Program-made: the position numbers and the translations under genes
The notes under the pieces: model-generated
Told to the model about the DNA's origin: nothing
Databases searched by the model: none
Seen by the model: only the letters and a program-made list of their open reading frames with translations
Origin: Tubiluchus corallicola
Lineage: Eukaryota > Priapulida > Priapulimorpha > Priapulimorphida > Tubiluchidae
Assembly: GCA_030141605.1 (NCBI GenBank)
Contig: JAQGDQ010000881.1
Location: 1 to 62,500, forward strand
Length of the DNA: 62,500 bases
Direction: 5' to 3'
Shown: piece by piece, positions 12,292 through 34,500 of the stretch
Position numbering within the stretch: position 1 is the stretch's first letter
Layout: each line of letters begins with the position of its first letter

Positions 12292-12373
12292 TAGAGAAAA
12301 AGAGAAACAAAAGAGGTGAAAGCACAAGTGAAGAGAAACGGACTGGAGAAAGAGAGAGAGAGAGAGAGAGAGT
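12241..12373. repeat. (GA)n microsatellite, two blocks
   Basis: GA runs at about 12246-12288 and 12350-12372 are separated by purine-rich sequence. Open frames on the minus strand here, rich in Ser and Leu, come from the CT repeat. Confidence 0.95.
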
Positions 12374-12742
12374 GGTGGAGAGTAGAAAGGCGAGAAGGAG
12401 GGAGGTATAGCAAGAAGAGAGAATGGGGGAGATTGAGACTGATGAACTAAATGCATTTACACGCTGAAACTGTTTACTTGAGCCTATCTTGGCAAACTAA
12501 AATTGAATAAATTTAGCGCACCGTCCATTCCTATGATAGACGTAAACGTTATCAGTTAAATCTCTTATCCAGTCATAAGCGGTGCTCACATTTGTATATA
12601 CGGCATACAAATAATTACCTAATTAATAGCTAATTAAGGCGGGCAAAACCATGACTGCAGTTGCTCAAACCATATAGCCGAACTTTTGTTACAAATAAAT
12701 GAAAATCAAAGCGTTAGTTTTCGTTAGGTGTAAAATGTTTAC

Positions 12743-12895
12743 CCCAGAGAGTGTTGATATCTTGATTATCAATGCAATGTTTGGCAGTGAGAATATGGCA
12801 GCTGTCTATGAGAGAACCACCACAGTTGAATCCACCTTTAGTTAGTGAGAAAAGTTGAGCATGCCATGGTCGCTCTTGTCTGCTGAAGCCAGTCC
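12743..12895 (-). CDS. Orphan trypsin-like (S1) serine protease exon
   Basis: Read on the minus strand, 153 nt lie between a good acceptor (TTTTTGCAACAG) and a donor (GTAAAC) and stay open in phase 1. The peptide contains RPWHAQL, then CGGSLIDSCHILTAKHCI. This matches the start of chymotrypsin-fold catalytic domains, PWQxxL...CGGSLI...VLTAAHC, including the catalytic His and the Cys pair around it. The usual second Ala of TAAHC is Lys here. I could not find the exons carrying the activation site or the Asp and GDSGGP motifs in this window. It may belong to a gene with long introns or be a stranded pseudo-exon. Confidence 0.7.
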
Positions 12896-14480
12896 CTGTT
12901 GCAAAAACCAGTCATGTTTCAAATTTTCCAGTTTTTACACTACGTGCTTACATATTATCACTAAAAAGAGCAATATTTATTAATTAAATTTTAGCGCTTA
13001 AACACAGGTTTATCGACTGAAATTTTACCAACTGATCTTTGTGTCTTACTTTACAGTGTTTTTATAATTTGTCTGATTTAGTACTTGTGCCTAATTTTGT
13101 TTAGTTTTTGTTTTTATTAAAATTAATTTTGAAATAACTTTAACCTGTTAAATTTAGTTTTATCTAACTTTTGCTTTCAGTCGGCATCTAATTTTACAAA
13201 GTCTTTTGTGATTTATCAGTTTTAGTCTGTTTTTAGCTTTTGTTTAAAGGTATTCTGTTCTAAAATGGGCCGTTATGGAAATATTGTGAAGACAATTTAA
13301 TGTGCTGAATGTAAAACTAAATTTCATTCTATACTAATGCTTTCTTATTTTTAACATGTTTCTTACTGGGAGAGACACTTTCTCTGTCACATCGAGACAT
13401 TTAAAATTAAACAAACTGTTACGTCTTGCAGAGTGTTTGCTTTGCTTCTTTCTCATTACTATTCCATCTTCAATCAGCTTTTAATCAATCAATCATGTAA
13501 TAAGTTAGTGAGCCAATCTACCAATTAACCAACTGACTAAGCAGCTGACCGACCAGCTAACCGACCGATCGATCATCCAATGAACAAGTCAACAACAGAA
13601 CCAACCAGCTAGTCACTCAACAAAAGACACCAACAGACATGCTGCAAAAGGACACGAAGTTTCGTTCACTATTCACTCTACTGCAGATTTACTTCATCTT
13701 GATAAAGTAGTCCTGGCGTATAAAATCTCTGTAACTGCTGCAAAAGGACACGAAGTTTTGTTCACTATTCACTCTGGTTTACGGTAAAGGCAGGTTTACT
13801 TTATCTTGATGCAGCATTTACTTTATCTTTACTTACTTTTGCAGCGTTTACAATACCTAAAGTGTTTCCGCATAAAAAAACTTTTGTGGAATACAGGTTA
13901 AAAAAACGCCCGACTGTTGTGCGCGCATTGCACGGTGCTGCCATCTGGCAAAGAAAATAATACGAAAACATTTACACTGCCTTTAAGAAATTATTATTGT
14001 CAGCTTTGTACATTATATTTTTTGCATGCGTGAAACATATTGTTCTTGTATCTTATTAGGTTTTTTAGTATTTTTTTTACCTGTTTTTGTTTCACGGGTT
14101 GAATTGCCGAATTATCAACTATCACTCCGAAAATAGGTCCCAAGCTAGATCTTGAAAACTTATCAAAAGCGCACGAATACCGCGATAACCGGGGTCCACA
14201 GTTCAAATCTTTGACCAGCATTATTTACCTGTGTAAAAGACCCAAGTTGTTGCACAGTTTATAGTAGGTTTATCATTGCATGCTACTGTACAAATTGTTG
14301 ATAGTGTCATGTGTGGGTAGAGTTCTACTGTGGTTTCTAAACTCTGTTGTTTTGTTGTGATATTAACAGGAGAATTCTTGATAAATTATTAGTAAGCCAG
14401 AAAAGTAAAAGGCTTGTGATGCTTGTATTAGTAACAGCTAAAGGAAGCAAGTTGCAGAATTACATTGCATTTGCTTGGAT
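12896..14480. other. AT-rich spacer with minor repeats
   Basis: 13480-13625 is a degenerate tetranucleotide tract rich in ACCA, GACC and CAAT steps. 13639-13800 holds two copies of a roughly 97-bp unit that opens CTGCAAAAGGACACGAAGTTT. A tRNA-like B-box, AGTTCAAATCT, lies near 14200 and may be a SINE head. No gene was found. Confidence 0.5.
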
Positions 14481-14499
14481 TGGATTAGACTAGGTTAGT

Positions 14500-15215
14500 T
14501 AAAACAACAAAACTTTATCAAAACTTTATCAATAAACTTTTACATCAAAAAGTTAAAATCATGTCAAACGTTTCGACACGCTGCTGCTGTCATCATCGGT
14601 GGTAAATTTGCAAACATACAACCAGTTTACATACGCAGAGCCTATTGTGCACTAATTAAGTAGTTAACAGAAGCCAAATTCGTAATGATTAAGCAGACCT
14701 GTAGAAAAGAAATTGATACAGTAACTTAAACACTGATTATGTATTTACAAAACCCAAATTTGTAATGATTAAGCAGACCTGTAGAAAAGAAATTGATGCA
14801 GTAACAAATAGCGAAGTGTTTGAAAATAAAGTTAAAGGAATTGAACTGCTTTGTACATTAAGAGAAGGCTTATTAGGGAACATAAATAAATTTTCTTTTA
14901 TTAATAAGTCCCAGTTATTTGTAGTTCTGGTCACAATGCTGAAATTATTAAGATCAGCTTTGTGGCAGGAGGCACAAATAAGGTCATTAATGCTGAGTTA
15001 AGGAGAATTTTTTATTTTCTTGCCTGTTCTAGACGAAATATCCAAATCTCCACAAATTCTTACTTTAAAGTGTTTGGATGTTTTGACATGGTAAGCAGCA
15101 TTGCAGCTGCTACAATGAAATCTATAAATAATACCAGATTGTAATAATGTGGGTATTTTGTTTTTAAATGGGGAAAAGGGGCCTACATTATTAGGCCTAC
15201 CAGATTTTAACACAA
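14500..15215 (-). mobile_element. Penelope-like retroelement 3' fragment with decayed GIY-YIG region
   Basis: Minus-strand frames at 14998-15213 read GIIYRFHCSSCNAAY followed by TSKHFKVRI, the signature of the GIY-YIG endonuclease that ends Penelope-like elements. Further on come NKPSLNVQSSSIPLTLF and a 3' part around 14570-14620 whose minus strand encodes a DDxSS...ETFD-like tail. Where YVG or YIG is expected there is YHV, and frameshifts separate the pieces. A 44-bp stretch is duplicated at 14683-14725 and 14762-14805. A second fragment of the same family is at 59374-59545. Confidence 0.8.
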
Positions 15216-15342
15216 TACGTAGCTAAATATAGTTGGGGGGGGGGGGGTACAGTTGTTTCACAATATGACAGATTGTGTTTTTATTATCACTGATACATAA
15301 ACTTTGGCATTTTAGGATTAAAAACGGATTAGAATCAGCAGG

Positions 15343-25885
<10,543 letters not shown>

Positions 25886-26259
25886 TGTTTATGCTGTCGT
25901 GTGGTGGTTGTTATTGTAATAATTTTGTAACGTGAATCGAATAATTTCAGACAATTGTAATTGTAGACCTACTCTACATCGTACAGTTTCAATACACGTT
26001 CTGAAATAATGCATGGTTAATAGTACATTTTCAACGTACTATTGAAAGGTCTTGTACAGTGTACTTTATGAAGTTTAAGTTTTACGCAAAGAAACAGAAG
26101 GAAAATGCTTTAACTAGGATTCTCTGAAACTTTTTTAAAAACATTTTCTTGGTAGCTTATACAAGACGAAAATCTGAAATAGGAACTAATTAGATGGCGC
26201 CTGTAAAATTCAGTCTTAGTTACGCCAGGTTTTGCATTTGGTTGCCACGTGTCACATGT

Positions 26260-26880
26260 TAAGGTGTAGCATTGTTTACAAATTCAGCGTCACAGAATCG
26301 ACGCGGTATCCAAGCAAGCCGTTGCTAACCCACTTAGCATTGTTTACTAACTCAGCGTCACAGAATCGACGCGGTATCCAAGCAAGCCGTTGCTAACCCA
26401 CTTAGCATTGTTTACTAAATCAGCGTCACAGAATCGACGCGGTATCCAAGCAAGCCGTTGCTAACCCACTTAGCATTGTTTACTAACTCAGCGTCACAGA
26501 ATCGACGCGGTATCCAAGCAAGCCGTTGCTAACACATTTAGCATTGTTTACTAACTCAGCGTCACAGAATCGACGCGGTATCCAAGCACGCCGTTGCTAA
26601 CACATTTAGCATTGTTTACTAACTCAGCGTCACAGAATCGACGCGGTATCCAAGCAAGCCGTTGCTAACACATTTAGCATTGTTTACTAACTCAGCGTCA
26701 CAGACTCGACGCGGTATCCAAGCAAGCCGTTGCTAACACATTTAGCATTGTTTACTAACTCAGCGTCACAGAATCGACGCGGTATCCAAGCAAACCGTTG
26801 CTAACCCACTTAGCATTGTTTCCAAATTCAGCGTCACAGAAACAACGCGGTATCCAAGGAAGCCGTTGCTAGGGCATTTT
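26260..26880. repeat. 68-bp tandem repeat, nine copies
   Basis: Unit begins TAGCATTGTTTACTAACTCA and contains CGACGCGGTATCCAAGCAAG. Nine copies here against two at 45085-45210 in the paralogous segment. It lies downstream of SULT exon 7. Confidence 0.95.
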
Positions 26881-27288
26881 TGTTTGGCTAGCGATTTTTC
26901 GAAGTTTCACGAACAAAAGCAACTAAAATGTTTTGGGGGCAAAAATGCAATTTCGAAACTCAATTTTATTAGGAAGGAAGCCATGAAATTTAATAATATT
27001 AGTGTCAAACTTCAAGTTACGCTTGTCTCTTTTAATTAAAGGAAACTTGTGCTTACATTAAATTTGACATGTAAGCTATTTTCCAAAACGTGTGTGCTCT
27101 AACTTATTTCATTTTTACAACATGTTTCATTTTGTAATAAACTTTTAAACTGTCTAAATAATCATTAGAATCTTGTATAATTTTGGTACACTGTAGCATG
27201 ATTTTTGTTCGTAGTTCTGTGTGATTAGAACCATGCTGGTGGAGAAATTTTCACTGATTAATCTAAAAAATATATTTCATCACCATCA

Positions 27289-27360
27289 TCGTCGTTATCG
27301 TCATCATCGTCGTCATCGTCATCTTCTTCGTCATCATCATCAGCGTCATCATCATTATCA
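27289..27360. repeat. ATC/GTC trinucleotide run
   Basis: TCATCATCGTCGTCATCGTC-type sequence. It occurs again near 45620-45690 in the duplicate, where a 280-bp insertion follows. Confidence 0.9.
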
Positions 27361-27754
27361 ATATTTGGCACAACTGTGACTCAATACTATTCCATTAACT
27401 GTTTTGCACCCCCTCAAGTAAGAGCGCCCCGCATAGGTAATGATCAATGACAAAGTGGCGTTCATAATTGCTCACTGATCAGCAAATAGACATTATAACC
27501 AATTGCACTCCGCTACAGCGTATCAGAGGTGGGATAGCGGAAATCGTTTACATTTCCGGTAGATCTCTTCTTTTTTTTGGATTTTGAAAATCGGCTTCAA
27601 CGAAATTATATTCGCTGTTGAACTAAATAGACGCTCGAAGGAAAAAACTTTATTTCAACCTGTCGGAATCAACATTTCTAATAAGGTAATAGTTTTTCTT
27701 TTTAAAGTGAATTTAAATTTAAGAATTATATTTAAGACATATAATTTTAATATT

Positions 27755-27763
<9 letters not shown>

Positions 27764-27786
<23 letters not shown>

Positions 27787-27842
27787 AAGCAAATGAGAGA
27801 GTGAGAGAAAAAAGAAAGAGAGGCAGAGAGAGAGAGAGAGAG
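27764..27842. repeat. (TA)n and (GA)n microsatellite
   Basis: A short TATATA run then interrupted GAGAGA, matched at about 46366-46460 in the duplicate copy with a longer GA run. Confidence 0.95.
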
Positions 27843-28599
27843 ACGACTAAGTGAACTGCCTTGTCTTAAATAATTTTAGTTTCTGGAGTTTCTCAAAAAA
27901 TACATTTTGTTTTCTTGTGGATGGAGATTCACTAGAAAGATAGTTTCGTAACTAATCATAACCTAGCAAACAAAGTTTGATCATGATCTCAAGCTAATAC
28001 TAAAGTATCAAAAAATTATACGTACTGATAGTAATATATCGTAATACGTTATTGAGAATTTGTTGTCATTGAGAAACGAATTTTAACTTAACGAATAAAA
28101 AGATTGGAAGTTTTGCACTTTCAAAGATTGCACTCTTGTGGTATTTCTGGTGATTAATATTTCATGTAAACATATTGAGCGACAGTCTGTTAATTGTTTC
28201 TAATTTTTGTCTAACTTGAGATAATTTTTTATCATTATTGTTTATAAACTATTATGTTGTACTTCTAAATATTTTAAAGTTATATTAAGTTATTAAATCA
28301 TTTTAGCTTTGAAATAATTTGTGATAGTATTATACCGAATGTAATCAGGACAGGACTATGGAAAATATAAAATTAATCTAGGCCTGATTGAAAACGCAGG
28401 GTCTTTCATCTTTCGAGTTCTGTATGTATAAAAAGTTTAGACATACGTGCGTAAATAGAAAAAAAGAAATTATTTTTTATTTTCTCCAATTTTCCGGTTT
28501 TAGAATAACTCTCTGCTGTTGCGTTGTTGTGTTTATTAATAATAATTATTTGTAATTATCTGCGCCAATGACTACATGGCTACATTTTCAATAATTTCT

Positions 28600-31352
28600 A
28601 TCACACATTAAAACTAGTAAGTTAAAATTTCAGGATTAAAAATAGTTTAGCAATTTAATTGCAAATCATCGAAATTTCTATCATACATTAAAACTAGTAA
28701 GTTAAAATTTCAGAATTAAAAATAGTATAGCAATTTAATTGCAAATCACCAAAATTTCTATCACACATTAAAACTAGTAAGTCAAAATTTCAGGATTAAA
28801 AATAGTATAGCAATTTAATTGCAAATCATCGAAATTTCTATCATACATTAAAACTAGTAAGTTAAAATTTCAGGATTAAAAATAGTATAGCAATTTAATT
28901 GCAAATCATCGAAATTTCTATCAAACATTAAAACTAGTAAGTTAAAATTTCAGGATTAAAAATAGTTTAGCAATTTAATTGCAAATCACCAAAATTTCTA
29001 TCACACATTAAAACTAGTAAGTTAAAATTTCAGGATTAAAAATAGTTTAGCAATTTAATTGCAAATCATCGAAATTTCTATCATACATTAAAACTAGTAA
29101 GTTAAAATTTCAGAATTAAAAATAGTATAGCAATTTAATTGCAAATCATCGAAATTTCTATCATACATTAAAACTAGTAAGTTAAAATTTCAGGATTAAA
29201 AATAGTATAGCAATTTAATTGCAAATCATCGAAATTTCTATCACACATTAAAACTAGTAAGTCAAAATTTCAGGATTAAAAATAGTATAGCAATTTAATT
29301 GCAAATCATCGAAATTTCTATCATACATTAAAACTAGTAAGTTAAAATTTCAGGATTAAAAATAGTTTAGCAATTTAATTGCAAATCATCGAAATTTCTA
29401 TCACACATTAAAACTAGTAAGTTAAAATTTCAGGATTAAAAATAGTTTAGCAATTTAATTGCAAATCATCGAAATTTCTATCATACATTAAAACTAGTAA
29501 GTTAACATTTCAGGATTAAAAATAGTTTAGCAATTTAATTGCAAATCATCGAAATTTCTATCATACATTAAAACTAGTAAGTTAAAATTTCAGGATTAAA
29601 AATAGTTTAGCAATTTAATTGCAAATCATCGAAATTTCTATCATACATTAAAACTAGTAAGTTAAAATTTCAGAATTAAAAATAGTATAGCAATTTAATT
29701 GCAAATCACCAAAATTTCTATCACACATTAAAACTAGTAAGTCAAAATTTCAGGATTAAAAATAGTATAGCAATTTAATTGCAAATCATCGAAATTTCTA
29801 TCATACATTAAAACTAGTAAGTTAAAATTTCAGGATTAAAAATAGTATAGCAATTTAATTGCAAATCATCGAAATTTCTATCAAACATTAAAACTAGTAA
29901 GTTAAAATTTCAGGATTAAAAATAGTTTAGCAATTTAATTGCAAATCACCAAAATTTCTATCACACATTAAAACTAGTAAGTTAAAATTTCAGGATTAAA
30001 AATAGTTTAGCAATTTAATTGCAAATCATCGAAATTTCTATCATACATTAAAACTAGTAAGTTAAAATTTCAGAATTAAAAATAGTATAGCAATTTAATT
30101 GCAAATCATCGAAATTTCTATCATACATTAAAACTAGTAAGTTAAAATTTCAGGATTAAAAATAGTATAGCAATTTAATTGCAAATCATCGAAATTTCTA
30201 TCACACATTAAAACTAGTAAGTCAAAATTTCAGGATTAAAAATAGTATAGCAATTTAATTGCAAATCATCGAAATTTCTATCATACATTAAAACTAGTAA
30301 GTTAAAATTTCAGGATTAAAAATAGTTTAGCAATTTAATTGCAAATCATCGAAATTTCTATCATACATTAAAACTAGTAAGTTAAAATTTCAGAATTAAA
30401 AATAGTATAGCAATTTAATTGCAAATCATCGAAATTTCTATCATACATTAAAACTAGTAAGTTAACATTTCAGGATTAAAAATAGTTTAGCAATTTAATT
30501 GCAAATCACCGAAATTTCTATCACACATTAAAACTAGTAAGTTAAAATTTCAGAATTAAAAATAGTATAGCAATTTAATTGCAAATCATCGAAATTTCTA
30601 TCATACATTAAAACTAGTAAGTTAAAATTTCAGGATTAAAAATAGTTTAGCAATTTAATTGCAAATCATCGAAATTTCTATCACACATTAAAACTAGTAA
30701 GTTAAAATTTCAGGATTAAAAATAGTTTAGCAATTTAATTGCAAATCACCGAAATTTCTATCACACATTAAAACTAGTAAGTTAAAATTTCAGAATTAAA
30801 AATAGTTTAGCAATTTAATTGCAAATCACCGAAATTTCTATCACACATTAAAACTAGTAAGTTAAAATTTCAGGATTAAAAATAGTATAGCAATTTAATT
30901 GCAAATCACGGAAATTTCTATCATACATTAAAACTAGTAAGTTAAAATTTCAGGATTAAAAATAGTTTAGCAATTTAATTGCAAATCACCGAAATTTCTA
31001 TCACACATTAAAACTAGTAAGTTAAAATTTCAGGATTAAAAATAGTTTAGCAATTTATTTGCAAATCATCGAAATTTCTATCAAACATTAAAACTAGTAA
31101 GTTAAAATTTCAGGATTAAAAATAGTTTAGCAATTTAATTGCAAATCACCGAAATTTCTATCATACATTAAAACTAGTAAGAAAAAATTTCAGGATTAAA
31201 AATAGTTTAGCAATTTAATTGCAAATCACCGAAATTTCTATCATACATTAAAACTAGTAAGTTAAAATTTCAGGATTAAAAATAGTATAGCAATTTAATT
31301 GCAAATCACCGAAATTTCTATCACACATTAAAACTAGTAAGTTAAAATTTCA
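28600..31352. repeat. 80-bp AT-rich satellite with higher-order duplication
   Basis: About 34 units begin GAAATTTCTATCATACATTA and include AACTAGTAAGTTAAAATTTC and GCAATTTAATTGCAAATCA. Units differ at a few fixed positions. Sequence from about 28605 to 29400 recurs identically at 29565-30360, offset 960 bp or 12 units. The right end runs into the stop codon of the METTL27-like gene at 31350. On the minus strand every unit offers ATTAAA, a weak poly(A) hexamer. Confidence 0.97.
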
Positions 31353-31543
31353 TGGATTTGTATTCAGCACTTGGTAAACATAGATCATTCCCTCTCTCCC
31401 TGCATAGTAATTAGGTAATACTTCCTTCTTGACAAGTTTCCATGCCTTCTCTTTTTCTAGTTTCTCCATTAACGGTTGTAGTCCTTTCAAAGAAGGGGAT
31501 TCTTCTAGCACCTCAATTCGATTAGTGATCATAACTATACCAC
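31350..31543 (-). CDS. METTL27: METTL27-like exon 5 (terminal)
   Basis: Acceptor TTGCTTGCTTCTAG. It encodes GGIVMITNR to the C-terminal VLNTNP. The TGA at 31352-31350 comes from the TTTCA of the adjoining satellite unit. Confidence 0.9.
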
Positions 31544-34500
31544 CTAGAAGCAAGCAAACTAAGTTACATTTAAACTCAAAATTCTCAAGCAATTTGCTGA
31601 TATTACTTTTCATTACTATTAATGCAAAAACAGAAATTATGGCATTACTTTTCTCAGTTGTTAGACAATTGTTTAGGAGCTGGCTCGTGGAAAAGATAGG
31701 GTTTGATGAACCCTGGCTCGTGGAAAAGATAGGGTTTGATGAACCCTGGCTCGTTGAAAAGATAGGGTTTGATGAACCCTGGCTCGTGGAAAAGATAGGG
31801 TTTGATGAACCCTGGCTCGTGGAAAACATAGGGTTTGATGAACCCTGACATTTTTGACAGTTTCTTTCTGTTTGGTCCATGTGAAGTCTCTTGTTTTTGA
31901 CATAGTAGTGTATAATATTAATATAATTTTTTCCTGTCTGCTCTATAAAACAGTAACGATAGTTATTACCTGGTTTTACCAGCCTCACTGTTTCCACTAG
32001 ACATTCCGGCTCCAAATGACCTTGAGCAAAGGAACCAGCAATTGTAATGGCATCATACGTATCTAAACAAACGTTTGTCTTTTTCATTACAAATGTGAGT
32101 AAAGGAAAGCCGTGTTAAATAGCGATTTTGATTAAATTGACGATTAAATTATTGAATTAATAATTCAAGATTAAATGCTTGACGACGCAAGATTAAACTA
32201 TCGTCGTGGATAGAAGCCTAGTTAGGTGAGGCATCACGTGACCAGCTGATGTTCGACCGGCTGACTCAGAAGTAAAGATTGATGATGTAATCCTTATGCG
32301 CAGAAGCTCACGGCGCATTAGGTAGTTAGACAAAAGTGTTTTGACGCCCGCACTTCGGAGGAGATTAGGAACTGACTTGAAGGCGGAGGGCTGGCATTAC
32401 TATCCTCTTATATTTATCGTGTTGTGGTTGTTGTTTAATAAATGTGTAGTTTATTAAATAAAGTCTTGATAATTTGCCATGCCCATCGTGGCTAGCTCAC
32501 ACGCCACGCAATAAACAACAATAATCAGCAAGCAGCATTAACCACAAGAATAAATAGACCTTAACCAATTATTTTGCTATGCGCTAGTTTGACTGGCTGT
32601 GTTTGTATGTGTGTGTGTTTGTTCGCACAATCGGATAAGGCATAATCACTTATCAGGCATAGACTAGACAAGAGCAGGAAAGCACAAACCTGTTGATTTT
32701 GAATTCAAAATGTCTAAGGTGAAGTTCACAAGTTCCAAAAATGTCTATAAAATTAAAATCGAAGTTATAATCATCAAACTTGGCATAAGGACGGTCAAGG
32801 GATATTGATAGAGGTTTGGACAGGACCCGAAAGCTCATTGCTTTTTGGTTCAAAAAGTTAAAAGTCAGGGTTACAGTGACATGGGCGTGGTTCAGCACTT
32901 TGTTAGCATGTCCCTATCATGTAGTAAATATGCAGTCAGTAACGGAAAATGATATTGACGATATTGGAAAAAAGTATAGATTAGATTGGAGGTTTTTCCT
33001 TTTGAGCGCGTGTCGTGGTTTTCAGGGCACAGCAATAAGCCTTTTCACAGTTTCGTTGTGTGCATGTGCAGTTGCTGTAGGTCAAACAGGTCAAACATTC
33101 GACGTTTTTCCGTTTGAACACGCGTCGTGGTATTCAGTGCACAACAATAAGCCTTTTCAAGTTTCGTTGTGTGCATGTGCAGTTGCTGTAGGTCAAACAT
33201 TCGATGTTTTTCCTTTTGAGCACATGTCGTGGTATTCAGTGCACAACAATAAGCCTTTTCACAGTTTCGTTGTGTGCATGTGCAGTTGTTGTCGGTCAAA
33301 CATTAATTGCACTAGAGCAACCCGTCTTAGCTACAACCATCACATGATATGTGTGTAAAGCAAAGCCGTGTGCTGCATCAGAACAGTAATTTCAGTTATT
33401 TTACGTGGACTTTACTTATTTATGCATTAGTCTATGCATAGAGTGATTTATTAGCAGGACCTTGCTTGGGAACAAGAAAAAATGAACTAGGTAAAGATCT
33501 AGCTAGTTATGAAAACTGTATTACAATAGCTTGGGCTGCAAAGCATTGTGAAGTATAGCGTTGTCTGATACATCTAGCCTTTCACCTTTTCACGATCACC
33601 ATCAATCGCTAGAACTTGGAAAAGACTTATTAGTACTAGATGAGTTTACACACTGCTCTCTGTGTATGTGTTACATTCTAATAAACTGAAATATTACTAT
33701 GCATGAACTTTAGCATTCATTAGTTAGCTAGCTGTTTAACCTTTGACCTTTTCACGATCATCATCAATCATTGGAATTTATTGTTCTGAATGTTCTAATA
33801 CTGTGAAGAGTGATTCTCATCAGAACTTAAACACTGATTTGAAACTGAATTATTGATAGTTCTGATTTGGTTTTGGTGTTCTTTGTGCTGTTTGTATGGA
33901 TGGTCTCCAAAATTGCCCATCAATGAAAACACCAATGCGTCACGTGACTCCAAAACGGTTTATCTATTTTTTATGCCACTAATATCAAGCTTTTATTTCA
34001 TGCTGCTATGAAATGATTTTACAATTAACTATCAACGTACCTGCGGGTATATCTTGCGGGTTCTTGGTAAAGAGCGTACAGAAATAATTGCAGTAAATTT
34101 CTGAATTCTTTGCTTCTTGCAACATTTCTTGGCAAGCGTCCAACGCGTCGATGTTCGTGAAACCCTTTGCATGTAACTGCAAACATAGAATAGAAAATAA
34201 TTACGTTACTTGCAAAGGCCCCACAAAAAGTTTGCGTATAAATCCACTTATAATCAAAAATGCACGAACATTCTACCTAGTGTTTGTCTGTTTATCTAAT
34301 GCAAAGCCAGCAGCTTTTACTGAATTAAAGCTATAAGGTTACAGACAGAGTATAATGGATGACGTCACAACAATGGCTTTGCGTCAGCAGTTTTCTAAGC
34401 AAAAATTGCCAAAAATAGAACATCTAATTAACTCGTCGGTACTCCTCTCGGTGGACCTGTCCTAAAATATAGCCCACATCATCGTGTAGCCCCGTTCTTC

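Noticed and set aside
12198-12456. Ser/Leu-rich minus-strand frames
   Set aside because: They arise from GA/CT repeats and have no domain or splice context.
28600-31352. CRISPR-like regular repeat
   Set aside because: The 80-bp units are repeated in full with no variable spacers.
32816-33358. 180-codon plus-strand frame with CACAVAVGQT repeats
   Set aside because: It is a run through the triplicated left end of a MITE and is in the intron of the minus-strand methyltransferase gene.
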